64,000 bases of DNA from SZAS-79 sp964599095 (GTDB taxonomy: Bacteria; Pseudomonadota; Gammaproteobacteria; Burkholderiales; SG8-39). The DNA is taken from assembly GCA_964599095.1 (NCBI GenBank), contig CAZREB010000003.1, positions 248,001-312,000 of the forward strand. The letters run 5' to 3'. Below the pieces are notes generated by a model, which was not told where the DNA came from, made no database searches, and saw nothing but the letters and a program-made list of their open reading frames with translations. A program made the position numbers and the translations under genes. How positions within the stretch are numbered: position 1 is the first letter of the stretch; every line of letters starts with the position of its first letter. Below, piece by piece: positions 1-7,992 of this stretch.

Positions 1-1830
1 TATGCCTACACCTCGACCGCCTTCCCGATGCTGTCGGGCACGATCATCACCGCGGCCGGGTTCCTGCCGATCGCCACCGCCAAGTCGACCACCGGCGAAT
101 ACACCTTCGCGATCTTCGCGGTCACGACGATGGCCCTTATCATTTCCTGGTTCGCGGCGGTCACCGCCACGCCTTTCCTCGGCGCCTGGATCCTCAAGGA
201 GCACAAGCCCGCCACCGGGGAGCCGCACGACGTCTACGCGACACCGTTCTACGCGCGCCTGCGCCGGGTCATCGACTGGTGCATTGCGCATCGCAAGACG
301 GTGCTGTTCGCCACCGTGCTGACTTTCCTGCTCGGCGTCGGCGGCATGGGGCTCACCGAAAAGCAGTTCTTCCCGGCCTCGAACCGCGTCGAGCTGATGA
401 TCGAGCTGTGGCTCCCGGAAGGTGCCTCGATCACCGCGTCGGGGCGCGAGGCGGCACGCATGGAAGCGAAGCTTGCCGCCGACCCCGACGTCGGCAGCTT
501 CGTCACCTATGTCGGCAACGGCTCGCCCCGGTTCTTCCTGTCGCTCGAGCAGCAGCTGTTCCGCCCGAACTATGCGCAGTTCATCGTGCTGACGAAGGAC
601 ATCCCGGGCCGCGAGCGCGTGGTGGAACGGGTAAGGAAGATTCTGGAGAGCGATTTCCCCGGCATCCGCGGCCGGATCAACCGCGTGCCGCTGGGGCCGC
701 CGGTGAATTACCCGATCCAGTTCCGCGTCATCGGTCCGGATGCCGCGAAGTTGAAGCCGCTCGCCGAGCAGGTGGCCGCAAAGGTGCGCGCGAACCCGAG
801 CACGCTGGACGTCAACTTCGACTGGGGCGACCGGGTGCTCGCGCTGCGCGTCGAGGTCGACCAGGAGAAGGCCCGCGCGCTCGGCGTGACCTCGCAGGGC
901 GTTGCGCGGGCCACTGCGGCGGTCGTGTCGGGAGTGCCGCTGGGCCAGTACCGCGAGAACGACCGCATCATCGACGTGCTGCTGAGGGCGCCGGCCGACG
1001 AGCGCGGCACGCTCGAGTCGCTGGCCGAGTTGTCGGTGCCGGCCGCGAGCGGGCGTACGGTGCCGCTCGCGCAGGTGGCGACGATCACCGAAGTGCTCGA
1101 GGAGCCGATCATCTGGCGCCGCAGCCGCGAGCTGACGCTCACGGTGCGCGCCGACATCGTCGACGGCGTGCAGGCGCCGGACGTGACGATGGCGATCATG
1201 AAGACGCTGGGCGAGGTCGAGGCGAAACTGCCCCCGGGCTACCGCGTCGAGGCCGGCGGCGCCTACGAGGAGAATTTCAAGGCGCAGGACTCGATCGCCG
1301 CCGGCCTGCCGATGGTGGTCGCGGTGATCCTCGCGATGCTGATGATCCAGCTGAAGAGCTTCTCGCGCACTTTCATGGTGGTGCTGACCGCGCCGCTCGG
1401 GGTCGTCGGCATCGCGTTCGCGCTGCTCGTGTTCCGCCAGCCCTTCGGGTTCGTCGCGCTGCTCGGCGTCATCGCGCTGGCCGGCATGATCATGCGCAAC
1501 TCGGTGATCCTGGTCGACCAGATCGAGCAGGACATCCGCGAAGGGCACGATGTCTGGACCGCGATCCGCGAGTCGGCGGTGCGCCGCTTCCGGCCGATCG
1601 TGCTGACCGCAGCCGCCGCCGTGCTGGCGATGATCCCGCTGACGCGCAGCGTGCTCTGGGGGCCGATGGCCTACGCGATCATGGGCGGGCTGATCGTCGC
1701 CACGGTGTTGACGCTGCTCTTCGTGCCGGCGCTGTATGCCGCGTGGTTCCGGGTAGGGCGCACCGCGCGGCCGCCGCGGGATGCGCCCCCGGAGGCAGCC
1801 CGCCCGGCCGCGGTGTCAGAACCCGGCTGA
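1..1830 (+). CDS. RND-family efflux pump inner-membrane subunit (5'-truncated by window edge)
   Basis: The reading frame is open from base 1 and ends at TGA 1828-1830, giving about 609 C-terminal residues of a protein that is normally about 1,030 long. Visible are a transmembrane block at the start (FPMLSGTIITAAGFLPIA, then a second hydrophobic stretch), a large periplasmic porter domain, and a final run of transmembrane helices around 'AAGLPMVVAVILAMLMI' and 'VALLGVIALAGMIMRNSVIL', which is typical of the AcrB/HAE-1 family. Such pumps sit in the inner membrane and export hydrophobic compounds or drugs by proton antiport with a periplasmic adaptor and an outer-membrane channel; those partners would lie upstream, outside the window. 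The substrate cannot be inferred. The last 15 bp overlap the 3' end of the convergent secreted-protein gene. Confidence 0.9.
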   Translation, partial: YAYTSTAFPMLSGTIITAAGFLPIATAKSTTGEYTFAIFAVTTMALIISWFAAVTATPFLGAWILKEHKPATGEPHDVYATPFYARLRRVIDWCIAHRKTVLFATVLTFLLGVGGMGLTEKQFFPASNRVELMIELWLPEGASITASGREAARMEAKLAADPDVGSFVTYVGNGSPRFFLSLEQQLFRPNYAQFIVLTKDIPGRERVVERVRKILESDFPGIRGRINRVPLGPPVNYPIQFRVIGPDAAKLKPLAEQVAAKVRANPSTLDVNFDWGDRVLALRVEVDQEKARALGVTSQGVARATAAVVSGVPLGQYRENDRIIDVLLRAPADERGTLESLAELSVPAASGRTVPLAQVATITEVLEEPIIWRRSRELTLTVRADIVDGVQAPDVTMAIMKTLGEVEAKLPPGYRVEAGGAYEENFKAQDSIAAGLPMVVAVILAMLMIQLKSFSRTFMVVLTAPLGVVGIAFALLVFRQPFGFVALLGVIALAGMIMRNSVILVDQIEQDIREGHDVWTAIRESAVRRFRPIVLTAAAAVLAMIPLTRSVLWGPMAYAIMGGLIVATVLTLLFVPALYAAWFRVGRTARPPRDAPPEAARPAAVSEPG

Positions 1831-2733
1831 CGAACGCTGCGGGGTGGCGAACTCCTGCGCCGAAATCTGGCGCTGGACTTCGCGGCGTTTCATCGCGAGG
1901 TAGTCCGCGCGTTCCATTTCGTGGAGCTGGCGGGCGTACTGCTCGTTCGAGTCGAACCACGCATTCAGGCGGCGTTCCAGCCTTTCGGCCGGGGGCAGGG
2001 AAGCGGCCGCGAGGTGCGAGTCGATCGCAAGGAAAAACCGCATCGTGTTGCGCTCGATCACGCCCCGGGTGCCGCCGGTGAGGGTGCCGCCGGTGGACGT
2101 GAACCCCACCTTGTTCGCGCCGAGCGTGGCGAGGTAGGCCCGCATCGCGAGCCGGCCGGGCGTCCCGAAGCCGTAGGAATAGCGCAGGTGGAGGAGAGTC
2201 TTCCCGGCATCGAGCGGGGTGGCCTCGACGACCACGCGATAGTCGCGCGTGTTGAGCGGGCCGCTGTCGGCGCCGAGGCTCACCGCGAAGTACTGGGGTG
2301 AATTGGCCGTGACGCGCAGCGTGAACTCGACCGGGAACGCGTCCTTGAGCGGCAACTCGTACTTGAGCCCGACACGCAGGCTGAGCGCATAGGCGCCGTC
2401 GGCCCCCCGGCCGGCCCGGCAGCCCTTGGTGGTCACCGGCAGGATCAGGATGTCGCACCAGGGCGCCGCCTCGGTCAGCGCCGCGCTCAACGCGGCATAG
2501 GGATAGGGCACCACGCCATACACCTCGCCTTTGAGCATCGTGTCCGTCTCGGTCGACTCGATGTGCAGCGGCCGCTTGTAGGGGTTGTTCCTGAGCGGTT
2601 CGGCCAGTGACGCGAATTTCGCGCGCAGTTGCAGGGCTTGCGGCGGGACGGCCTGCGCCGGTTCCGGCGCAGCCGCGCCGGCGGCATGCGCGAGGAACAT
2701 CGCAAGGATCGCGAGGAGGGCTTTCGGGGTCAT
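1816..2733 (-). CDS. Secreted/periplasmic protein of unknown function
   Basis: A 305-residue protein if translation starts at the ATG whose complement is 2731-2733 (MTPKALLAILAMFLAHAAGA). That start gives a clean signal peptide with likely cleavage after AHAAGAAA, whereas an upstream in-frame ATG would add 16 polar residues. The mature part resembles proteins with a START-like lipid-binding fold: alternating beta-rich segments, 'RDYRVVVEATPLDAGKTLLHL', and a C-terminal helical tail rich in Arg/Glu. That resemblance is only an impression. There are no obvious catalytic residues. The gene is convergent with the RND pump and overlaps its end by 15 bp. It is divergent from the helicase gene, so its promoter must lie in 2734-2819. 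Function not recognised. Confidence 0.75.
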   Translation of the reverse strand: MTPKALLAILAMFLAHAAGAAAPEPAQAVPPQALQLRAKFASLAEPLRNNPYKRPLHIESTETDTMLKGEVYGVVPYPYAALSAALTEAAPWCDILILPVTTKGCRAGRGADGAYALSLRVGLKYELPLKDAFPVEFTLRVTANSPQYFAVSLGADSGPLNTRDYRVVVEATPLDAGKTLLHLRYSYGFGTPGRLAMRAYLATLGANKVGFTSTGGTLTGGTRGVIERNTMRFFLAIDSHLAAASLPPAERLERRLNAWFDSNEQYARQLHEMERADYLAMKRREVQRQISAQEFATPQRSSAGF

Positions 2734-2819
2734 CGGATTGTTGAGACTTGCGGGCCGCGGGTCGAGTTCGCTCCGCGGCATACTGGTTTTATGTACACGT
2801 GTTGCGGCATAATGATCGC

Positions 2820-4874
2820 ATGGGTGCCATGCTCTTCGAGAAACTCAATCCGGCGCAACTTGCCGCGGCGACCCATGGCGAAGCGCCGCTGCTCGTGATC
2901 GCCGGCGCCGGCACAGGCAAGACCAACACGCTGGCCCATCGCGTCGCGCACCTCGTGCTGCAGGGCGTGCGGCCGGAACGAATCTTGTTGCTGACGTTCT
3001 CGCGCCGCGCGGCGCAGGAGTTGTCCCGGCGTGCACAATCGATCGTCGGCAGGGCGCTCAAGGATGCGGCGCGCGGTCCGGGCGGGCCCGCGGAAGTCAG
3101 GCTGCCCTGGGCCGGCACCTTCCATTCGGTGGCCAACCGGCTGCTGCGGCACTACGCGGCGCAGGTCGGGCTGGAGCCGGGTTTCGGGGTCATGGACCGC
3201 GGCGACTCGGCCGACCTCCTCGACGTCGCGCGGCACGAGGCGGGGCTCTCCTCCCAGGAGCGGCGCTTCCCGCGCAAGGACACCTGCCTTGCGATCTATT
3301 CGCATTGCGTGAATACGCAGCGGCCGCTGCAGGCCTCGCTGAACGAAGCGTTTCCGTGGTGCGCCGAATTCGAAGCCGACCTCAAGGCACTGTTCGGCCG
3401 GTATGTCGAGGCGAAGCTCGCCCAGCAGGTCCTCGACTACGACGACCTGCTGCTCTACTGGCACGCGCTGATGCAGGACGAAACGCTCGCCCGCGACGTC
3501 GAATCGCGTTTCGACCACGTGCTGGTCGACGAATACCAGGATACGAATACGCTGCAGGCCGGCATCCTGCTGGCGCTGAAGCCTTCGGGCCGCGGCCTGT
3601 GCGTGGTGGGCGACGACGCACAGTCGATCTACTCCTTCCGCGCCGCGAACGTGGCGAACATCCTCGAATTCCCGCAGCGGTTTTCGCCGCCGGCGGTGCA
3701 GATCCCGCTCGAGCAGAATTACCGGTCCACGCAGGCGATCCTCGACAGTGCCAACGCGCTGATGGCGGACGCCGAAAAGCAGTTCGAGAAGAACCTGCGC
3801 ACGACGCGCCCGGGCGGCACGCGCGCGCGGCTGGTCACGGTGCTCGACGAGTTCACCCAGTCGCAGTTCGTGATCGAAAGCGTGCTCGCCGCCCGCGAGC
3901 AGGGTGTGCCGCTGCGCGCGCAGGCGGTGCTGTTCCGCAGCTCGCACCACAGCGACCTGCTCGAGCTGGAGCTCGTCCGCCGCAACATCCCTTACGTCAA
4001 GCACGGGGGCCTGAAGTTCCTCGAGGCCGCGCACGTCAAGGACCTGTTGTCGGTGCTGCGCTGGGCCGACAACCGCCGGAACCGGATCGCCGCGCACCGG
4101 GTGCTGCAATTGCTGCCCGGCATGGGCCCGGTCAATGCGGACCGCTGCTTTCGCAGCTTCGAGGCCGCGCAGTTCGACCCGGCGGCGCTCGCCGCGTGGC
4201 GCCCGCCTGCGGCCGCGTTCGAGTTCTGGGGCGCATTGGTCGACGTGATCAGCGACCTCAGCTCCGCCGGTCGCGGCTGGGAGGGGCAGGTCGGCCTCGC
4301 GCGGCAGTGGTACGAGCCGCACCTCAACCGGATCTTCGAGGAAAGCGCAGTGCGCGCGAGCGACCTCGAGCAATTGGAGCGCATCTCGCTGCAGTTTTCG
4401 TCGCGCGAGCAGTTCCTCACCGAACTCACGCTCGACCCGCCGCAGGCCACTTCGGACTACGGCACCGATGCGAGGCTGGACGAGGATTTCCTGATCCTGT
4501 CCACGGTGCATTCGGCCAAGGGCCAGGAGTGGGACCGCGTTTCGGTGCTCAATGTCACCGACGGCAACTTCCCGAACGAATACGCCAACGGCAACGCGGC
4601 CCGGATCGAGGAAGAAAGGCGCTTGCTCTACGTGGCGATGACGCGCGCGAAGAATTCGCTCGACCTCATCGTGCCGCTCAAGTTCCACGTTGCGCGCCAG
4701 GCGCGCTCTGGCGACGCGCACGTGTACGGCGCGCGCAGCCGGTTTTTCACGCCGGGGTTGCTGGCGACGCTTGATTCGGTGGTGTGGCCTGAGGACGTTC
4801 GGGAGGCTGTGCCCAGGGCCAAGGCATTGCCGCGCGTGGATGTGGGCGCGCGGTTGCGCGGGGCCTGGACGTAG
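2820..4874 (+). CDS. UvrD/Rep-like superfamily 1 DNA helicase
   Basis: A 684-residue ATP-dependent helicase starting at ATG 2820 (MGAMLFEKLNPAQ); the frame is open further upstream but that part looks non-coding. The SF1A motifs appear in order: Q-motif 'LNPAQLAAA', Walker A 'GAGTGKTNT', motif Ia 'LLLTFSRRAAQEL', Walker B 'LVDEYQDTN', motif III 'VGDDAQSIYSFR', motif IV 'LEQNYRSTQAIL', motif V 'LSTVHSAKGQEWDRV' and motif VI 'EERRLLYVAMTRAK'. UvrD-type enzymes translocate 3' to 5' on single-stranded DNA in repair and replication restart. The protein is slightly shorter than E. coli UvrD (720) and lacks an obvious C-terminal Tudor extension. It may be a secondary paralogue rather than the main UvrD. 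Stand-alone gene. Confidence 0.9.
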   Translation: MGAMLFEKLNPAQLAAATHGEAPLLVIAGAGTGKTNTLAHRVAHLVLQGVRPERILLLTFSRRAAQELSRRAQSIVGRALKDAARGPGGPAEVRLPWAGTFHSVANRLLRHYAAQVGLEPGFGVMDRGDSADLLDVARHEAGLSSQERRFPRKDTCLAIYSHCVNTQRPLQASLNEAFPWCAEFEADLKALFGRYVEAKLAQQVLDYDDLLLYWHALMQDETLARDVESRFDHVLVDEYQDTNTLQAGILLALKPSGRGLCVVGDDAQSIYSFRAANVANILEFPQRFSPPAVQIPLEQNYRSTQAILDSANALMADAEKQFEKNLRTTRPGGTRARLVTVLDEFTQSQFVIESVLAAREQGVPLRAQAVLFRSSHHSDLLELELVRRNIPYVKHGGLKFLEAAHVKDLLSVLRWADNRRNRIAAHRVLQLLPGMGPVNADRCFRSFEAAQFDPAALAAWRPPAAAFEFWGALVDVISDLSSAGRGWEGQVGLARQWYEPHLNRIFEESAVRASDLEQLERISLQFSSREQFLTELTLDPPQATSDYGTDARLDEDFLILSTVHSAKGQEWDRVSVLNVTDGNFPNEYANGNAARIEEERRLLYVAMTRAKNSLDLIVPLKFHVARQARSGDAHVYGARSRFFTPGLLATLDSVVWPEDVREAVPRAKALPRVDVGARLRGAWT

Positions 4875-4895
4875 CGGGGAGGCCGGGTGCACTCG

Positions 4896-4960
4896 ATGGC
4901 AGTATTTTGCCTTAAGACCTAGTATCTACGAGGGGCTCTGGCTGAAAATGGCAGTATTTA
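4896..4960 (+). repeat. 52-bp-spaced ATGGCAGTATTT direct-repeat element, copy A
   Basis: Two direct copies of ATGGCAGTATTT (4896-4907 and 4948-4959) start exactly 52 bp apart in the 207-bp space between the helicase and the MNT/HEPN pair. The same arrangement occurs inverted at 21621-21683 and 42624-42686, with the same 52-bp period and partly conserved spacer. By hand count, copy A and the reverse complement of copy C match at about 35 of 52 positions. No ORF is seen in this gap. Possibilities are a decayed mobile-element end, a binding-site array or a MITE-like unit. Confidence 0.7.
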
Positions 4961-5081
4961 TGAACAGCCCCGGCATCGGGGAAGCGGCGAATGCGCTGAT
5001 TCATCGAGCGCGGCCCGGTCCGAGCAACTCCTGCGGGACAAGACCAATTCAGGGATGCGGCATAATTCGCGCGGAGACACC

Positions 5082-5405
5082 GTGAAGATAACCACCGCCC
5101 AGATCAAGGCCCTCAGCCGCCGGATTGCCGAGCAGTTCAATCCGGAGAGGATCATTCTGTTCGGTTCCCGCGCGCACGGGCGGCCCCACGCCGATTCCGA
5201 TGTGGACTTGCTCGTCGTCATGAGGTGCGACGTGGCCGGCGCGCGCAAAGCGGCCGAGATCCTCAACTGCGTCGAACCCGAGTTTGCGGTCGATCTGATC
5301 GTGCGGACGCCTCAAGAGGTCGAGCGGCGCCTGGCACAGCAGGACGGCTTCCTTGCCGAAATCGTTCGAAACGGCAAAGTGCTTTATGAAGCCGCTCACG
5401 CGTGA
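5082..5405 (+). CDS. MNT-type nucleotidyltransferase (antitoxin of MNT/HEPN pair)
   Basis: A 107-residue minimal nucleotidyltransferase. It carries the polymerase-beta fold signature G-S-x10-D-x-D (GSRAHGRPHADSDVD, about residues 28-42), with Asp40 and Asp42 as metal ligands. The chosen start is GTG 5082, because GGAG lies 5 nt upstream (5073-5076); the alternative ATG 5055 has its AGGG directly adjacent, too close to serve. In characterised MntA/HepT pairs the nucleotidyltransferase modifies and silences the HEPN RNase. The downstream HEPN gene overlaps this one by 20 bp, which suggests coupled translation. Assignment as an antitoxin rests on the family and pairing. Confidence 0.85.
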   Translation: MKITTAQIKALSRRIAEQFNPERIILFGSRAHGRPHADSDVDLLVVMRCDVAGARKAAEILNCVEPEFAVDLIVRTPQEVERRLAQQDGFLAEIVRNGKVLYEAAHA

Positions 5406-5772
5406 ATGGGTCGAGAAGGCCGAAGGCGACTTCAGCACGGCGCGCCGCGAGTTGCGCGTCCGGAAGTCGCCCAATTTCGATGCGGTCTGTTTTCACGCAC
5501 AGCAATGTGCCGAGAAGTACGTCAAGGGATTGCTCCAGGAAAGGGCCGCACCAATTCCGCGTACCCACAACCTGGAAGCGCTCGTAAGGCCGCTTCTTCG
5601 CACTAATCCTTCGCTTTCCGCCCTGATTCCAAGCCTTCGTACGCTTGGCGCCTACGCTGTCGAAACCCGTTATCCCGGCAGAACATGCGATCGTGGGATG
5701 GCGCGAGAAGCGCTTACGCACTGTGAGACGATTCGGGCCGGCGTGCGCAAGATCCTGAAGCAGCCCGTCTAG
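5386..5772 (+). CDS. HEPN-domain protein (toxin partner of MNT)
   Basis: A 128-residue all-helical HEPN protein of the COG2250 type, starting at ATG 5386 (MKPLTREWVEKAEGDF). The frame is open further upstream but that part lies inside the nucleotidyltransferase gene. Typical features are the N-terminal 'W...AEGDFSTARREL', the central 'FHAQQCAEKYVKGLL' and 'PRTHNLEALV', where Arg59 and His61 are the likely candidates for the HEPN R/H ribonuclease residues. HEPN toxins cleave RNA and are neutralised by the adjacent MNT enzyme. The gene overlaps the MNT gene by 20 bp. The pair lies next to repeat copy A. Some COG2250 proteins lack proven toxicity, so activity is inferred. Confidence 0.82.
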   Translation: MKPLTREWVEKAEGDFSTARRELRVRKSPNFDAVCFHAQQCAEKYVKGLLQERAAPIPRTHNLEALVRPLLRTNPSLSALIPSLRTLGAYAVETRYPGRTCDRGMAREALTHCETIRAGVRKILKQPV

Positions 5773-5794
5773 GGACTCGAGAGCACGGTCGACC

Positions 5795-6706
5795 TCAAGC
5801 CACCGCCGCCTTTGCCGTGATCGGCGCCCGCGGCCGCCTCGCTTCCCCGGCCTCGAGCGTGAATTCGAACTCGACCGAATACCATGGTCCGCCGACGTCC
5901 GCTGCCGGTGCCGGGCCGCCTTCGTGGCGCACGTAGTCCGCCACCAGCGCGCGCGTGACGCCGTACTGCGAATCGGTCTCCAGGTGCGGGTCGTCGGATG
6001 GGTAGACCTGCGAGGCGATCGTCTTGTAGCCCGGCTTGTAGAAGAGGAAATGCAGGTGCGCCGGCCTGTAGTTGTGCCGCCCGGTGGCGCGGATCAATTC
6101 GCCGACCGGCCCGTCGATCGGCACCGGGTAGCCGGCCGGGCGCACGCTCCTGAAGGAGAAACTGCCGTCGGCCAGCGTCGTGAAGACGCCGCGCAGGTTC
6201 ATCTCGGCCTGCGCGGGATCCTGGTTCTCGTAGAGGCCTTCCGGCGTCGAGTGCCAGACGTCGACTTCCACGCCGGCCACAGGGCGGCCGCCGGCATCCA
6301 GCACGCGCCCCTTGAAAAAGAGCGGCGGGCCGGCCACCGGCGAGCGCAGCAGCGATTCGCCGTCCTGGCAACGAGGTGCGTTTTCGCGCCAGAACGGGCC
6401 GAGGTTATTGGCCTGCGTCGGCATCGTGCCCATGCGCCCGTTGTTCAGCAGCGCGACGAGGTTCGAGACGCCGAGCGTGCCGCACGCGAGCATCACTTCG
6501 TTGTGGCTCGCCGTGGTCTTCTGGCCGAGCGCGGCCACCAGACCGACGGCCTGCTGGAATTCGCGCTCGGTGAGGCGGGTCTCGCGGATGAAGCCGTGCA
6601 GGTGGCGCACGAGCGACCGCAGGATCTCCTTCGTGCGCGCATCCTGCGTGCCTTCCAGGCCGGCGAGAACGGCTTTGGTGACGTCTTCCTGGGTCTCGAT
6701 CAGCAT
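5795..6706 (-). CDS. Intradiol ring-cleavage dioxygenase (hydroxyquinol/catechol 1,2-dioxygenase type)
   Basis: A 303-residue non-haem Fe(III) dioxygenase that splits catechol-type rings between the two hydroxyls. The N-terminal helical dimerisation domain (about 1-100) is present. The iron ligands are visible: Tyr159 in 'EGLYENQD', and Tyr213, His217 and His219 in 'NYRPAHLHF'. The long N-terminal domain and the 'NNLGPFWRENAP' segment fit the hydroxyquinol or chlorocatechol branch better than protocatechuate dioxygenases. The start is supported by a perfect GGAGGTG (complement of 6711-6717) just upstream. No maleylacetate reductase or muconate cycloisomerase gene is adjacent, so the pathway context is missing and the substrate is uncertain. 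Confidence 0.88.
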   Translation of the reverse strand: MLIETQEDVTKAVLAGLEGTQDARTKEILRSLVRHLHGFIRETRLTEREFQQAVGLVAALGQKTTASHNEVMLACGTLGVSNLVALLNNGRMGTMPTQANNLGPFWRENAPRCQDGESLLRSPVAGPPLFFKGRVLDAGGRPVAGVEVDVWHSTPEGLYENQDPAQAEMNLRGVFTTLADGSFSFRSVRPAGYPVPIDGPVGELIRATGRHNYRPAHLHFLFYKPGYKTIASQVYPSDDPHLETDSQYGVTRALVADYVRHEGGPAPAADVGGPWYSVEFEFTLEAGEARRPRAPITAKAAVA

Positions 6707-6779
6707 GCATTCACCTCCGGGGTCGATGCGCGGAGTATAGGGTTCGGCGGGCTTTGCGCGCTCACCTACAATCCGGGGG

Positions 6780-7478
6780 ATGGCAATTCGATTTCCGCAC
6801 GCGCCAGGCGTCGTGCTCGGGCTCCTGGCGATGGCCTGGGCGCTGTCGGTGCCCGCGCAGGCCCCGGCTCGCGCGCCCGACGTCTACTACGAGCCGACGC
6901 CCGAAAACGTGGTCGCGCAGGTCACCGATCTCGCCGGCGTGCGTGCCGGCGACGTGGTCTACGACCTCGGTTGCGGCGATGGGCGCATCGTGATCGCTGC
7001 CGCCCGGGCCGGTGCGCGCGGTGTCTGCGTCGATATCGACCCGGTTCGCATCCGCGAAAGCCGGGTAAACGCCGCGGCCGCCGGCGTGGAGTCGCGCATC
7101 CGGTTCGTGACGGGCGATCTCTTCACGGTGCCGATCGCGGACGCCAGCGTGGTGTTCCTGTTCCTGTGGCCGGACCTGAACCTGAAATTGCGGCCGCGCC
7201 TGCGGGCCGAGTTGCGGCCGGGCACGCGCGTGGTGTCGTACGTCCACACGATGGGCGACTGGGCGCCGAACGAAACCCGCAAGGTGCAGGGGCGCTACGG
7301 GCAGCGCGAGTTGTACTTGTGGAAGATTGAACGTCGGAATAGTGATGGGGCCAGGCTCGAATTTCGATCACCGGCTGTTGCGACCCAACGGCGTCGGCGA
7401 AATTCGAACCTGGCCCCTCTTTACGGGCCCCTTTTTACGATTTCGGGCGGATCGCGCTCTTCGGCCGGAAGGCCTTGA
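6780..7478 (+). CDS. Exported SAM-dependent methyltransferase-like protein with aberrant C-terminal extension
   Basis: A 232-residue protein with an N-terminal signal peptide (hydrophobic 'GVVLGLLAMAWALSVPAQA'), followed by a Rossmann methyltransferase domain with motif I 'VVYDLGCGDGRIVIAAA' and an acidic strand-2 end 'GVCVDIDP'. Periplasmic methyltransferase-like proteins of this type are common in proteobacteria but uncharacterised. The recognisable domain ends at about residue 183 ('ELYLWKIE'). The rest is encoded by an inverted-repeat element at 7347-7417 plus read-through into the 3' end of the convergent mog gene. The original stop seems to have been displaced, so the last 45 or so residues are probably not ancestral. 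Confidence 0.8.
   Translation: MAIRFPHAPGVVLGLLAMAWALSVPAQAPARAPDVYYEPTPENVVAQVTDLAGVRAGDVVYDLGCGDGRIVIAAARAGARGVCVDIDPVRIRESRVNAAAAGVESRIRFVTGDLFTVPIADASVVFLFLWPDLNLKLRPRLRAELRPGTRVVSYVHTMGDWAPNETRKVQGRYGQRELYLWKIERRNSDGARLEFRSPAVATQRRRRNSNLAPLYGPLFTISGGSRSSAGRP
7347..7417. repeat. 71-bp near-perfect inverted-repeat element
   Basis: The left arm GGGGCCAGGCTCGAATTTCG (7347-7366) and the right arm, whose reverse complement is GGGGCCAGGTTCGAATTTCG (7398-7417), match at 19 of 20 positions and enclose a 31-bp loop. The element lies at the 3' ends of two convergent genes and is read as coding by the methyltransferase frame. It could be a MITE or REP-type insertion now serving as a bidirectional terminator. 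No transposase is present nearby. Confidence 0.75.
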
Positions 7479-7992
7479 GCACCGCCTCGTTGGTCTCGAT
7501 GTAGGGCCCGCCGATGAGGTCGATGCAATAGGGCACCGCGGCGAACACCCCGTCGAGCGTTTCCTTGATCGCTTTCGGCTGGCCGGGCAGGTTGATGATC
7601 AACGCGCCCTTGCGGATCACCGCCACCTGGCGCGACAGGATCGCGGTCGGCACGTACTTGAGGCTGACCGCGCGCATCTGCTCGCCGAAGCCCGGCATGA
7701 CCTTGTCCGCCACTGCGAGCGTGGCTTCGGGCGTCACGTCGCGCGGCGCAGGGCCGGTGCCGCCGGTGGTCAGCACGAGATGGCAGCCGGCCTTATCGAC
7801 CAGTTCCCTCAACGTCGATTCGATGAGCGGCTGCTCGTCCGGGATCAGGCGCGTCTCCATGCGCCACGCGGAGGCCAGCGTTGCGCCGAACCAGTCCTTG
7901 AGCGCCGGGAGGCCGGCGTCCTCGTAGACGCCGGAGGAGGCGCGGTCGCTGATCGAGACCAGGCCGATGAGGAGTTCGTCTTTTGCGATCAT
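7435..7992 (-). CDS. mog: Molybdopterin adenylyltransferase
   Basis: A 185-residue MogA/MoaB-family enzyme that adenylates molybdopterin before molybdenum insertion. The signature 'LTTGGTGPAPRDVTPEAT' (about residues 74-91) and 'GLVSISDRASSGVYEDAG' near the N-terminus are clear, as is 'LPGQPKAIKETLDGV'. Length is as expected for MogA. The ATG (7990-7992) overlaps the stop of darP upstream in an ATGA arrangement, so the two genes are translationally coupled. The enzyme would supply cofactor to the molybdoenzymes encoded in this window (the Cox-like hydroxylase at 14-18 kb and the DMSO-reductase-family enzyme at 37-40 kb), although it is not in their operons. Confidence 0.92.
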   Translation of the reverse strand: MIAKDELLIGLVSISDRASSGVYEDAGLPALKDWFGATLASAWRMETRLIPDEQPLIESTLRELVDKAGCHLVLTTGGTGPAPRDVTPEATLAVADKVMPGFGEQMRAVSLKYVPTAILSRQVAVIRKGALIINLPGQPKAIKETLDGVFAAVPYCIDLIGGPYIETNEAVLKAFRPKSAIRPKS

